A program made the translations under genes and the position numbers. A stretch of DNA of 64,000 nt from G964291335 sp964291335 (GTDB taxonomy: Bacteria > Chloroflexota > Dehalococcoidia > Lucifugimonadales > UBA3495), in NCBI GenBank assembly GCA_964291335.2, contig OZ219748.1, positions 248,001 to 312,000 of the forward strand. The letters are read 5' to 3'. The notes beneath the pieces were generated by a model. It saw nothing but the letters and a program-made list of their open reading frames with translations. It searched no databases and was not told where the DNA came from. Below are positions 42,533-51,316 of the stretch, piece by piece. Positions within the stretch are counted from its first letter, which is position 1. The number at the start of each line of letters is the position of its first letter.

Positions 42533-43291
42533 ATGACCGATTACCTGGTAGTGCATGACGCGGCCCAGAGCGGCTGGTTCTGGAACAAGGTATGGGGTTA
42601 TATGACCGCTCCGGTAGAACACCCACCCTGCCTTTATCGTCACCGCAACGCTGCCAGCAATGTGCTGTTGAACCTGCCTGGACATGGCATCGACGTGGAA
42701 GGCGATTCCACCGAGGTTCAGTTTGATGAATGTGTTCATGCGATTACCAGCGCTGTGGAGCGCCGGTCGCTGCGCAATCTGGTTCTGGTAGGACACGGCC
42801 TGGGCGGGCTGCTGGCGTTGCAGGCCGCCCCACTGCTGCCGACGCCGCCCCGCCGGCTGGTGCTGCTTGCCGGCCTGGTTCCGGTCGCCAATCGGAGCAT
42901 ACTTTCCTTGTATCCGGGCCACGCTCGCCGTCAGTTTTCCGCAGCGTTCCGGCTGGGCCGGCTGCTGGGCAGGGAACAGCGACTTAGCCCTTCTTTTGTG
43001 GCTCGTCAGCTGTGCAATGGAATGGAACCACGGGCAATAAATCAGTCCATCGGCTTCTTTGGCCCGGTCCCCCGAAAAGTGCTGGAAAGCCGGCAGGAGT
43101 TTGAACCGGGGGAAGTCCCTTGCCCTGTAAGTTACGTGGTGCTGGACCAGAACCGTTTAATTCCGCCCCGGCTGCAACTCTCCATGGCTGACCGATTGAC
43201 CGGCGCAGACCGGGTTCACCTGGATTCGTGCCATCAGGCTCAGCTGCACAAACCCCGGGAAGTGGCGGATATTCTGCTGCGCTATTCCTGA
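42533..43291 (+). CDS. Alpha/beta-hydrolase fold protein lacking the nucleophile serine
   Basis: A 252-residue protein with the layout of the methyl-esterase / hydroxynitrile lyase branch of alpha/beta-hydrolases: LVVHDAAQSGWFWNKV, LLNLPGHGIDVEG, VLVGHGLGGLLAL, and a C-terminal block with VLDQNRLIPP (Asp) and LDSCHQAQLHKPREVADIL (His). The elbow reads G-H-G-L-G-G, so the serine of GxSxG is Gly (residue 89), while Asp and His remain. It may be a non-hydrolytic relative. GGAG lies 11 bases before the ATG. Follows selA on the same strand by about 70 bases. Confidence 0.8.
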   Translation: MTDYLVVHDAAQSGWFWNKVWGYMTAPVEHPPCLYRHRNAASNVLLNLPGHGIDVEGDSTEVQFDECVHAITSAVERRSLRNLVLVGHGLGGLLALQAAPLLPTPPRRLVLLAGLVPVANRSILSLYPGHARRQFSAAFRLGRLLGREQRLSPSFVARQLCNGMEPRAINQSIGFFGPVPRKVLESRQEFEPGEVPCPVSYVVLDQNRLIPPRLQLSMADRLTGADRVHLDSCHQAQLHKPREVADILLRYS

Positions 43292-43360
43292 CGGAAAACC
43301 GCTCCGTACAGACTGCTCTGAAGCCGCTGCTGATACCCGTGCTTGTGTTAAACTTGGCCA

Positions 43361-44596
43361 ATGGGCTTTCTGGCAGACCTGCATCTCCATTCCCGTTATG
43401 CCTATGCTACCAGCAGTTCCCTGAACCTGGATAACCTGGCCTACTGGGCCGGGCTGAAGGGAATTGACTTGCTGGCCACCGCCGATTTTACCCATCCGGC
43501 ATGGTTTGCCGAGCTGAAAGAGGCCCTGATTCCTTCGTCCCCCGGATTGTACCGGTATGGCGGAGTGCAGTTTGTATTGGGTACAGAGGTTAGCTGCATT
43601 TTCCGACAGGGAGGCCGGGGACGTCGGGTTCATATGCTGCTGTTCGCCCCGTCCCTGGAAACCGCCGCTAAAATAAACCAGGCCCTGCTTCCCTACGGGA
43701 ACCTGGAGGCCGACGGACGCCCGGCCCTGTCGCTTTCCCTGTCAGACTTAACTGCTCTGGTCCTTGCCGTAAACCCGGACTGCTTGTTGGTTCCGGCGCA
43801 CGCCTGGACTCCCTGGTACGGCATATTCGGCTCCAGGTCAGGGTTCGATTGTCTGGAAGAAGCCTTTGGCGATCTGTCCGGGCAGATCCATGCCATTGAA
43901 ACCGGGCTTTCCAGCGATCCGCTGATGAACTGGTCCGTTCCGGAACTTGCCAACAAGAGCATAATCTCTTTTTCCGACGCCCATTCCCTGCCCCGGTTGG
44001 CCCGGGAGCTCACCCGGTTTGGCGGAGAGCTTTCCTATCCCGGCCTGGCCGAGGCGCTGCGGCGCAATCTGGTGGAATATACCATTGAGTTTTACCCGGA
44101 AGAAGGCAAGTACCACTTTGACGGACACCGCAGGTGCCGCTTGCGACAGCACCCGGCAACCACCAGGCAGGCCGGAGAAGCCTGTCCGGTGTGCGGCAGC
44201 CCTTTGACTCTTGGGGTGCTTAATCGGGTCCTTCAACTGGCGGGAAGCGGCCCCGGGACGCCGGCCATTGGCCGGGGGAAAGGTTCTGAAAGCGCCGTTG
44301 GCGGGTTCATAGTCTCGCCCGATGCGCGCCCCTCTTTCATCCGGCTCATTCCCCTTCAGGAGATTATTGCCGGCGTCCGCGGTCGGGGCGTAAACAGCAA
44401 AGGAGTGCAGAGCGACTACTTTCGCATTGCAGCTGAGTTGGGTAACGAAGTGGAGGCGCTGCTGAATGCCTCCGGCGCCGACCTGGAGCCGGTCTGTGGG
44501 CCGGAACTGGCGCAGGCCGTACTGAAGGCTCGGCATGGTCAGGTTCTGTTGGAGCCTGGCTATGACGGAGTTTATGGAACGGTGTCTTTTCAATAG
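43361..44596 (+). CDS. Endonuclease Q (PHP-domain DNA repair nuclease)
   Basis: A 411-residue PHP phosphoesterase with a C-terminal zinc domain, matching archaeal/bacterial EndoQ, which nicks DNA 5' to deaminated bases and abasic sites. Matching blocks: LADLHLHSRYAYATSSSLNLDNL, DLLATADFTHPAW, LGTEVSCIF, HMLLFAPS, PAHAWTPWYGIFGSRSGFD, IHAIETGLSSDPLMNWSVP, SFSDAHSLPRLARE, and TIEFYPEEGKYHFDGHRRC with CPVCG. The C-terminal region ends in VCGPELAQAVLKAR. EndoQ is uncommon in bacteria. Translation starts at an ATG with no strong Shine-Dalgarno. Confidence 0.92.
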   Translation: MGFLADLHLHSRYAYATSSSLNLDNLAYWAGLKGIDLLATADFTHPAWFAELKEALIPSSPGLYRYGGVQFVLGTEVSCIFRQGGRGRRVHMLLFAPSLETAAKINQALLPYGNLEADGRPALSLSLSDLTALVLAVNPDCLLVPAHAWTPWYGIFGSRSGFDCLEEAFGDLSGQIHAIETGLSSDPLMNWSVPELANKSIISFSDAHSLPRLARELTRFGGELSYPGLAEALRRNLVEYTIEFYPEEGKYHFDGHRRCRLRQHPATTRQAGEACPVCGSPLTLGVLNRVLQLAGSGPGTPAIGRGKGSESAVGGFIVSPDARPSFIRLIPLQEIIAGVRGRGVNSKGVQSDYFRIAAELGNEVEALLNASGADLEPVCGPELAQAVLKARHGQVLLEPGYDGVYGTVSFQ

Positions 44597-44624
44597 CCGC
44601 CGCAACGCCGCCGGCAAGCGAACA

Positions 44625-44820
44625 GCCCTTCTATCAGTGGTTCATCAATCTATCAGTAGTTCATCAATGCCTGAAGGAAGTCCTTGCCAGCGCATAGGAT
44701 TGCCCCGGCGGAAATACGCCCTTCTATCAGTGGTTCATCAATGCCTGAAAGGGTCTCCACTGGCGTGGATGGCGATGTAAATGCCGACAAAGGTTCATCA
44801 ATGCCTGAAGGGAGTCTCCG
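44625..44820. repeat. Cluster of four partial direct repeats in an intergenic region
   Basis: The 319-base gap between endoQ and the acetyltransferase gene has no gene but holds four related copies of one sequence centred on GTTCATCAATGCCTGAA. A 25-base identical segment beginning GCCCTTCTATCAG occurs at 44625-44649 and 44718-44742; a copy at 44650-44683 is joined head-to-tail with the first; a fourth core lies at 44792-44820. The full unit begins CCCTTC and ends GAAGGG, so it can fold back on itself. Confidence 0.85.
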
Positions 44821-44915
44821 GCAAAAAGCGCCGGCTGCGATGGCTGTGTTAGAATCCAGGGCAAGACCGGCGGGAAACGTTCAGGCGTACCTCCCAGCAT
44901 TTTTCGGGTTTGATA

Positions 44916-45584
44916 ATGGATGTTGCACTGCGCCGTCTGCGCGCCGAGGACGTTGAGCAGGTAGTAGCAATTGAGCGAGAGGCCTTTGCCCCCCTGCTGC
45001 CAGGCCCTTCCTTCAAGCGTCAATTGAACAACCGCTATGCCCGCTACCTGGTAGCCTGCTTCCCCGAAGCAGCATCCGGCGGGGCTGCGCCAACGGGCCA
45101 TGCGCCGGCGGCAGCAGAGCCCCTGCCGCCGGATGCTTCCCTCTGGGGGAAAATGGCTCGTGGAATGCGGGGGGTGCTGAAAAAGCCCCAACCTGATGGG
45201 CTGCTGCCCGCGAACATCGCCGGCTATGTCAGCATCTGGTTTCAGGGCAACGAGGCGCACATCACCGAAATTGCCGTGCGCGAAGACTTGCGGGGCAATG
45301 GCATTGGCGAGCTGCTGCTTATTGGCGCAGTGCGGGTAGCCCTGGAGCAGGGCTGCGCCGTTCTTACTCTGGAGGCGCGGGTATCCAATTTCATCGCCCA
45401 GCGATTGTATGAGAAGTATGGCTTCAAAGAGGTTGGCCTGCGGAAAGCCTACTATTCGGACAATCGGGAAGATGCGGTAATAATGACCACCAGTCCGATT
45501 CATGCCCGGGAATACCGGGAGCTGTTCCATGGTCTGCAAGAGGCTTACCTGGCCCGCTGGGGTGAGCTGAATATCGATTTGTAA
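44916..45584 (+). CDS. GNAT acetyltransferase, RimI-like
   Basis: A 222-residue N-acetyltransferase. The acetyl-CoA site is clear in ITEIAVREDLRGNGIGELLLIGAVRVAL, followed by LEARVSNFIAQRLYEKYGFKEVGLRKAYYSDN and a late VIMTT, the pattern of RimI, which acetylates the N-terminus of ribosomal protein S18. Compared with RimI (about 150 residues) it has an insertion of about 45 residues (50-95, Ala/Pro rich then basic) between the first strands and a C-terminal extension of about 30. The ATG at 44916 is preferred over a TTG at 44910. Confidence 0.82.
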   Translation: MDVALRRLRAEDVEQVVAIEREAFAPLLPGPSFKRQLNNRYARYLVACFPEAASGGAAPTGHAPAAAEPLPPDASLWGKMARGMRGVLKKPQPDGLLPANIAGYVSIWFQGNEAHITEIAVREDLRGNGIGELLLIGAVRVALEQGCAVLTLEARVSNFIAQRLYEKYGFKEVGLRKAYYSDNREDAVIMTTSPIHAREYRELFHGLQEAYLARWGELNIDL

Positions 45585-45698
45585 CCTGCGTTGCGCGGCG
45601 GTTCACGGGCAGCGATGGGGGAACGATAAGCGGCTTGAGTTATGCCTTCCAATATCCGGGTTTCGCTTCCGCAGCGGCGGTGAAGTCAATGCTTCAAG

Positions 45699-45704
45699 TA
45701 TAAT
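45699..45704 (+). promoter_or_regulatory. -10 box upstream of coaE
   Basis: A perfect TATAAT 85 bases before the coaE start, with no clear -35. It marks the probable start of the coaE-moxR-nudix-VWA run. Confidence 0.4.
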
Positions 45705-45788
45705 TGCTGCCTGAGGTTGTGGCGGCAAGGTTGACCTGCGAATACCCCCTTGCTAGAATTGCCGAAGTGTTTCAATTGCAGGGGGGCA

Positions 45789-46400
45789 ATGTTTGTAATT
45801 GGCCTGACCGGAGGAATCGGCGCCGGCAAGAGCGAAGTTTCCCGGATTTTGGCGGAACTCGGCGCCGTGGTAATAGACGCCGACCAGGTGGGACACGAAG
45901 CCTATACTCCCCATTCTGAAACCTGGCAGGCTGTGGTGGCTGCCTTCGGGACGGATATATTACAGGAGAACGGTGAAATAGACCGACGGAAGTTGGGCGG
46001 CATTGTATTCGCCGACAACAGGGAATTGGCCCGCTTGAACGCAATTATGCACCCACGAATGGCGACCCTGGTAAGCGCCAGGCTGCATACCCTGCGCGCC
46101 AGGGGTGTTCCGGTGGCGGTGGTGGAAGCCGCCGTTTTGCTTGAGGCTGGTTGGGAGTTTCTGGTGGACGAGGTCTGGAGTACCGAAGCTCCCGTTGAGA
46201 CGGTAGTAACCCGATTGCAGGCCCGTAACGGGTTAGACCCGGCGGAGACCCGGAAACGTATAGCCTCCCAACTGTCGCCTGAGGAACGAGCGGCCCGCTC
46301 CGCTGCTGTCATCGCCAATACAGGAGACCTGGCAAGCCTGGATTCCACGGTTAAAGCGCTGTGGGAAAGCAGAGTCAAAAGAAGGATTGAACGAGCATAA
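45789..46400 (+). CDS. coaE: Dephospho-CoA kinase
   Basis: A 203-residue P-loop kinase catalysing the last step of coenzyme A synthesis. The P-loop GLTGGIGAGKSEVSRIL at the N-terminus, VIDADQVGHEAY (substrate-binding Asp), HPRMATL and VVEAAVLLEAGWEFLVDEVW are family features. The ATG at 45789 gives the standard start; the frame is open 13 codons upstream. Its stop shares one base with the ATG of the next gene. Confidence 0.95.
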   Translation: MFVIGLTGGIGAGKSEVSRILAELGAVVIDADQVGHEAYTPHSETWQAVVAAFGTDILQENGEIDRRKLGGIVFADNRELARLNAIMHPRMATLVSARLHTLRARGVPVAVVEAAVLLEAGWEFLVDEVWSTEAPVETVVTRLQARNGLDPAETRKRIASQLSPEERAARSAAVIANTGDLASLDSTVKALWESRVKRRIERA

Positions 46401-47320
46401 TGGTAGAAGCGGTCGAATCCGAAAGCAGCGAACCCCAATTCAAAGAGTACGCCATTGAGGAGTTCCTGGTACGCAGTGAACCCTATTACCGGCCGATCAG
46501 CGATGAGCTGGAGCTCTTTACGGCGGCCTATAACCAGCACATTCCGGTGCTGTTGAAAGGCCCCACCGGTTGCGGCAAGACCAGGTTTGTTGAGTATATG
46601 GCCTGGAAACTGGGCCGGCCCATGGCCGTTATTCGTCCCTCGGACGGCGGTCGTCCGGCCCAGGAACTGCGCGAAGGCGAAGTGCGGGTGCCATTGGTAA
46701 CTATCGCGTGTCACGAAGACCTTACCGCCAGCGACCTGGTGGGTCGTTATCTGCTGGATTCGGAAGGCACCCGCTGGATTGATGGCCCAATGACCCGCGC
46801 CGTCAAGGCCGGAGCCATTCTTTACCTGGATGAGGTGGTGGAGGCCCGCAAAGATACTACGGTTTTGATTCACCCGTTGACCGACCACCGTCGCATATTG
46901 CCGGTGGAAAAGACGGGCCAGATTATTGAGGCAGACGACCGGTTTCTGCTCTGCATTTCCTACAACCCGCACTATCAAAGCGCTCTGAAAGACCTGAAGC
47001 ACAGCACCCGTCAGCGCTTTATCTCGGTGGAGTTTGATTATCCGCCGGCAGAAATTGAGGCTGAAATTGTGCAGCGGGAAAGCGGCTGTACCAGCGAGCA
47101 AGCCAATGCCCTGGCCAAGCTGGGTGAAAAGGTGCGCAACCTTCGCGACCACGGCTTGCAGGAGGGCGCCAGTACCCGCTTGCTGATTTACGCCGGACGC
47201 TTGATGACCGAGGGCATCCCGGCTCGCCGGGCTTGTCAGGTAGCTATCGTCTGGACCTTGACCGACGAACCTGAATTGCAGCGTAGTGTAGAAGAAGTGG
47301 TTTCCTCGATTTTTGAATAA
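46400..47320 (+). CDS. MoxR-family AAA+ ATPase (CbbQ/NorQ-like)
   Basis: A 306-residue AAA+ ATPase of the CbbQ/NirQ/NorQ group, which works with VWA proteins to insert metals or remodel an enzyme. Walker A GPTGCGKTRF near residue 53, the pore region CHEDLTASDLVGRYLLDSEGTRWIDGPMTRAVKAGAILYLDEVVEARKD with Walker B, and the sensor FLLCISYNP are present, and the C-terminal CbbQ_C domain ends the protein. The start overlaps coaE by one base. Two genes downstream a NorD/CbbO-like VWA protein forms the partner; no RuBisCO or nitric-oxide-reductase gene is near. Confidence 0.93.
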   Translation: MVEAVESESSEPQFKEYAIEEFLVRSEPYYRPISDELELFTAAYNQHIPVLLKGPTGCGKTRFVEYMAWKLGRPMAVIRPSDGGRPAQELREGEVRVPLVTIACHEDLTASDLVGRYLLDSEGTRWIDGPMTRAVKAGAILYLDEVVEARKDTTVLIHPLTDHRRILPVEKTGQIIEADDRFLLCISYNPHYQSALKDLKHSTRQRFISVEFDYPPAEIEAEIVQRESGCTSEQANALAKLGEKVRNLRDHGLQEGASTRLLIYAGRLMTEGIPARRACQVAIVWTLTDEPELQRSVEEVVSSIFE

Positions 47321-47329
47321 AGGCTTTTG

Positions 47330-47941
47330 ATGGGTTCAAGCGTTTCAGAGCGGATTTCCCGGGTCCTGGAGCGCCGGCTGCGGTGGAGCGCAGCCGACGA
47401 CGCAACCCTGATGCCCGCCGCTGTATTGGTGCTTCTTTATCGCAAGGACGGCGGCTACTGCGTGCTGCTCAACAAGCGTTCTGAAGTGGTGGAACACCAC
47501 AAAGGGGAAGTATCTTTCCCCGGCGGTGGCCGGGATGCAGAGGATAACGATTTCCGGGAAACCGCCCTGCGGGAAGTGGAAGAGGAAATGGGAATCAGGC
47601 GGGGAGATGTTACTATTCTGGGTCAACTGGACGATGTAGTAACCCGCAGCGGTTTCGGCGTGCGCGTGTTCGTGGGCGAAATTCCCTACCCCTATCCCTT
47701 TCAACCCTTTGCGCCGGAAGTGGCCGAGGTTCTTGAAGTGCCGGTTGCGAGCCTCTGTGATCCGGCCAATGTACGCTGGGAAACCCGCTGGTCCGGTTCT
47801 GAACCGGCTACCGTCTATTCCTATGCATATCGAGAGCACGTAGTATTCGGGGCCACCGCAAAAATCCTGCAGCAGTTCCTGGGCCTGCTGGCAGAGCCTC
47901 TGTTGAAGGAGGAGGCATACCTTGAGCAATGCTCCCTTTGA
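47330..47941 (+). CDS. Nudix hydrolase, CoA pyrophosphatase-like
   Basis: A 203-residue Nudix enzyme. The box GGGRDAEDNDFRETALREVEEEMGI fits Gx5Ex7REUxEExGU apart from one position, preceded by VLLNKRSEVVEHHKGEVSFPG, the UPF0035-like motif of CoA/ADP-ribose pyrophosphatases (NudL-type). Located between the MoxR and VWA genes in one run; coaE upstream makes CoA turnover a reasonable context. ATG at 47330 is preferred over the TTG just before it. Its end overlaps the VWA gene by 20 bases. Confidence 0.88.
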   Translation: MGSSVSERISRVLERRLRWSAADDATLMPAAVLVLLYRKDGGYCVLLNKRSEVVEHHKGEVSFPGGGRDAEDNDFRETALREVEEEMGIRRGDVTILGQLDDVVTRSGFGVRVFVGEIPYPYPFQPFAPEVAEVLEVPVASLCDPANVRWETRWSGSEPATVYSYAYREHVVFGATAKILQQFLGLLAEPLLKEEAYLEQCSL

Positions 47942-50900
47942 CCAAGTAGAAGCCGAACTGGGCAACTTGCCCCCCGCAGTTCTGGATGCTTACCGTGAAG
48001 CCTCAGAGGCCATGGCCGCATCCTTTTCCGGCGAAGAACTGGCGCTGTGGGCCAGGGAGGGCGTGGCAATCGCCGTCCAGACCGTCCGTTCCTGGGAATC
48101 GGCGGTAGAGTACTATCGGGCAGGGCCGCAAGTGGCCCGTTCCCTGGCTTTCCCCTCCTTTATGCAATGGGCCCGCTGCGGCAGCTACCTGGCTCAAGAC
48201 TCGCCAGCCCTGGCTGTTTCCTTCTTCAAGGCCAGCCCGGGTATTGTTTCTAACCTGCGGCCCCAGTATATTCCCCGGTGGGCCGGTTTGGGCCGTAGCT
48301 TGTATAAAGGAACCTGGAAATCCAGCACCCTTTCCGCCCGTTTCTTCGAGGTTAGCCCCGACCTGGTGCGGAGCCTGCCCTTTTGGGACGTGGAGGTTTT
48401 CGCTTCCCTGATTGAAGCCATCTCCTACAAATCCTACGACGTGGCGGTGGACTGCCTGATTGTAGGCAAGGATGTGCTGCCGGCTATGGGTCGGGAACGG
48501 GAGTCCTTTCTGTCGATGGCCCGCGCGCTTTCCGACACTAACTGGCGCGATGTAAAGAGCTGCCTGGAGCAGGCGCCCAGGGCTTTGCAGCAGATCGAGG
48601 AAGGGCAGACCAGCCGTTTCCTCAAACTGGGCGAGCGGCTCACTAAAACCGGTATTCGGGATACCGCCCGCTTTATGGCTGAAGGAAGCACGGCCCTGGG
48701 CCAGACGCCTCAAGGCGCTCAGGCTCATATTCTGGACTTGTGCGAAGGCCTGCTGGCCATCTCCCCGGAAGCGGTAATCCAGTTTCTGAAAAGCTTGGAA
48801 AGCGTGCTGCGTCGGGTTAACATTAACCAGCTGGATACTTGGTTCCAGCAGGGAGTGGAGCTGCTTAAGGACAACCCGGAGAGCGGCATTGCCTTCTTCA
48901 AGGTAGAGTCCAACACTTCAGAATCCTTGCTGGAAACCCTGTCTTCCAGCCTGGAACTGGACCGGGTAAAGGGCGTGGTGCGCCTCTATTGCCGGGCCTT
49001 GTCCGGCTCTCCGATTGAGGTAATGAACACCCAGGAACTGGTGCGGCGCAACATCGGCTGGGTAGATGAAGATTCCGCCTCAACTGACGGTACTAAAGTC
49101 TTCCTGCCGCCGGTGGTGGATCATTATCAGGACAAGGAGCAGAACTTTTCCTGGTTCAAGGTGGTGGCTACCCACCAGGTAGGCCATCTGGAGTTCGGCA
49201 GCTTTGTTTTTGATTTCGACAAGCGCGCGACCCAGTTCGAAGAGGAACGCCGTTTTACTCTGGAACGAGAGCGGGGCGCCCGGCAAATTAACGATGACGT
49301 GCTGGTAGGCAGCGAGGAGGCCGACGGCCAGGCGCGGGCTTATACTGATATTGGACGCTTTCTCAGCCTTTTTGATGACCGCCGCCTGGCTTTTGACCTG
49401 TTTACCGTGCTGGAAGACTGCCGCCTGGATTTCCGCATTAAGGTGGAATATCCGGGGATACGCAGCGCCGCCGCCAGGGTGCAGGGAGAGACCCTGGCCC
49501 GACGCCCGGAAGTCGAAGACTTGCCGCTTCAGGAAGCCCTGGTGGAATTGCTCATCAAGATGAGCCTGGATCAGTTCAATAACCTGCCGGTTCCCGTGGA
49601 TTATCGGGAGGAAACCGGCATGCTGGCCCGGATACTGCACACGCTGCGGACAGCGGAAGCTACGGTGGAAGACACCGCCGAAGCAACCCTGAGGGCCTAC
49701 GAGATTATCTCCCGTTTGCAGAACGAAACCCAGCCGGAGGACCAATGGGAGCCGGAGGATATGGAAGACCCCGGCGATTTCTCCGAGGAGGAGTTTCAGT
49801 CCCTTTTAGATAAACTCCAGGCTGCTCAGGATTCCTCCGGTGAAGCCGGTGAGGGCGACCCTTACGATTCACCGGAGCCGGTGGACTATCGGGGAGACTT
49901 CAAGCCGGAAATGGTGCAGCTGCTTACCAAACTTCAGATGGACCAGAACCAGCAAGGCGAGGGGGAACCCTTGTCCCGGGAAATGCTTGAACAGCTGCTC
50001 CAGGACAGCGCTGAGCTGGAACTTGATGCCGAACAGGGTGACATAAACAACAGCATGAGCGCTTTTGCCCAGAACATTATGAAGGAAGCCGGCGTGCCGC
50101 CACCCAATTCGCAGCCGGGCCAGGGATATGGGCCCTTGCTTAATGATGACGAGCAGGGCGGGGAACTGGAAGCCAGGGAACCCAGAGCTTACGTTTATGA
50201 TGAGTGGGACTTCCGCGCTAATGACTATAAGCCTCGCTGGTGTGTAGTTAAGGAAAAAGCCCTGGATGAGGGCGATTCCGGTTTCTATAACGACGCCCTG
50301 AAGAACTATTCATCCCTGCTGAATCACATCAAGCGGCAGTTCGAACTGATTATGCCCGAGACCTTCCGCAAGATATACCGCATGGTTGATGGCGAGGATA
50401 TCGACTTGAATGCGGCGCTGGAGGCCGCTGCGGACATTCGCATGAAAGTGCCGCCGGACGAGAAAATCTACTGGCGGCGGAACAAGATTGAGCGGGATGT
50501 TTCGGTGGTGTTTCTGCTGGATATGAGCGCTTCTACCGCCGAGGCGATTGATGAAGGCCGCCATACGGTGGACGACCGGGACGCTCCCGATGATCCGGTA
50601 GAGTACATGGTCTGGCTGCGCCGCCGCCGCGAGGGGCTGGTACGACGCCATTACAAGCGGATTATCGACCTGGAGAAAGAGAGCACCGCGCTTTTGATTC
50701 AGGCCCTGGAGTCCATCGGGGACAATTATGGCATTTACGGCTTTTCCGGTTATGGCCGGGAAAACGTCGAGTTCTATGTCATCAAGGACATTGAAGAGAC
50801 CTTCAGCGAGCGGATTAAGCGGCGCATCGACAAGATTACCCCGCTGCACGCTACCCGCATGGGCAGCGCTATTCGCCACGCCATAACCAAGCTGGAACAC

Positions 50901-51182
50901 CAGGACTCGCCAACCAAGATTATGTTCCTGATTAGCGATGGCCGGCCGCAGGACCGGGGTTACAGCCGGGAAGGCGTGGAAAAGGAATATGCCGTTCACG
51001 ATACCCACATGGCCTTGCTGGAGGCCAAGCGCAAAGACATTACCCCCTTCTGTCTTACGGTGGACAAAGCAGGCCACGATTACCTGAAGGATATGTGCGG
51101 GGATATGGGTTATGAGGTGCTGGGAGAGATTTGGGCCTTGCCGGAACGGTTGCCGATGCTTTACCGGCAGCTTACCGCTTAG
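47922..51182 (+). CDS. VWA domain protein, NorD/CbbO-like, with N-terminal helical-repeat solenoid
   Basis: A 1086-residue partner of the MoxR ATPase. Residues about 33-330 comprise about eight helical repeats of 36-40 residues, each with a W/F-x-x-x-G-x-x-L helix and a closing A-x-x-FF-x-x-SP (e.g. WARCGSYLAQDSPALAVSFFKASP, WAGLGRSLYK, WFQQGVELLKDNPESGIAFF). The middle is NorD-like (VFLPPVVDHYQDKEQNFSWFKVVATHQVGHLEFGSF), with an acidic Gln/Glu region near 600-750. The VWA domain at the C-terminus begins VSVVFLLDMSASTAEA with the MIDAS DxSxS at Asp867 and ends DGRPQDRGYS. TTG start with GGAGG 6 bases upstream. Such proteins act as adaptors for metalloenzyme activation; the client is unknown. 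Confidence 0.9.
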   Translation: MSNAPFDQVEAELGNLPPAVLDAYREASEAMAASFSGEELALWAREGVAIAVQTVRSWESAVEYYRAGPQVARSLAFPSFMQWARCGSYLAQDSPALAVSFFKASPGIVSNLRPQYIPRWAGLGRSLYKGTWKSSTLSARFFEVSPDLVRSLPFWDVEVFASLIEAISYKSYDVAVDCLIVGKDVLPAMGRERESFLSMARALSDTNWRDVKSCLEQAPRALQQIEEGQTSRFLKLGERLTKTGIRDTARFMAEGSTALGQTPQGAQAHILDLCEGLLAISPEAVIQFLKSLESVLRRVNINQLDTWFQQGVELLKDNPESGIAFFKVESNTSESLLETLSSSLELDRVKGVVRLYCRALSGSPIEVMNTQELVRRNIGWVDEDSASTDGTKVFLPPVVDHYQDKEQNFSWFKVVATHQVGHLEFGSFVFDFDKRATQFEEERRFTLERERGARQINDDVLVGSEEADGQARAYTDIGRFLSLFDDRRLAFDLFTVLEDCRLDFRIKVEYPGIRSAAARVQGETLARRPEVEDLPLQEALVELLIKMSLDQFNNLPVPVDYREETGMLARILHTLRTAEATVEDTAEATLRAYEIISRLQNETQPEDQWEPEDMEDPGDFSEEEFQSLLDKLQAAQDSSGEAGEGDPYDSPEPVDYRGDFKPEMVQLLTKLQMDQNQQGEGEPLSREMLEQLLQDSAELELDAEQGDINNSMSAFAQNIMKEAGVPPPNSQPGQGYGPLLNDDEQGGELEAREPRAYVYDEWDFRANDYKPRWCVVKEKALDEGDSGFYNDALKNYSSLLNHIKRQFELIMPETFRKIYRMVDGEDIDLNAALEAAADIRMKVPPDEKIYWRRNKIERDVSVVFLLDMSASTAEAIDEGRHTVDDRDAPDDPVEYMVWLRRRREGLVRRHYKRIIDLEKESTALLIQALESIGDNYGIYGFSGYGRENVEFYVIKDIEETFSERIKRRIDKITPLHATRMGSAIRHAITKLEHQDSPTKIMFLISDGRPQDRGYSREGVEKEYAVHDTHMALLEAKRKDITPFCLTVDKAGHDYLKDMCGDMGYEVLGEIWALPERLPMLYRQLTA

Positions 51183-51207
51183 CTTTAAGACAAGCGGCGA
51201 CAACCGG

Positions 51208-51242
51208 CAGGGGCGGGTTGCAAAACCCGCCCCTGGTATTTT
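51208..51242. terminator. Hairpin terminator between VWA gene and cinA
   Basis: A perfect 12-pair stem CAGGGGCGGGTT/AACCCGCCCCTG with loop GCAA, then TATTTT. It separates convergent genes and shares its GGGGCGGG/CCCGCCCC core with the hairpin at 3426. Confidence 0.85.
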
Positions 51243-51316
51243 CCGCAGCCCTGATTTGTCGGCGTGCCGCGCCTCCGCCCGTGGCCGGGAGAATGCCGTG
51301 GGACTATCGGGCCAGG

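Noticed and set aside
44625..44820. Possible CRISPR array
   Set aside because: Only four partial copies, irregular spacing, two copies abutting, no cas genes.
45902..47152. 416-codon open frame antisense to coaE and the MoxR gene
   Set aside because: No recognisable domain; both opposite-strand genes are certain.
46400..51182. Naming the MoxR/VWA pair norQ/norD or cbbQ/cbbO
   Set aside because: No nitric oxide reductase or RuBisCO gene is present, so the client is not established.
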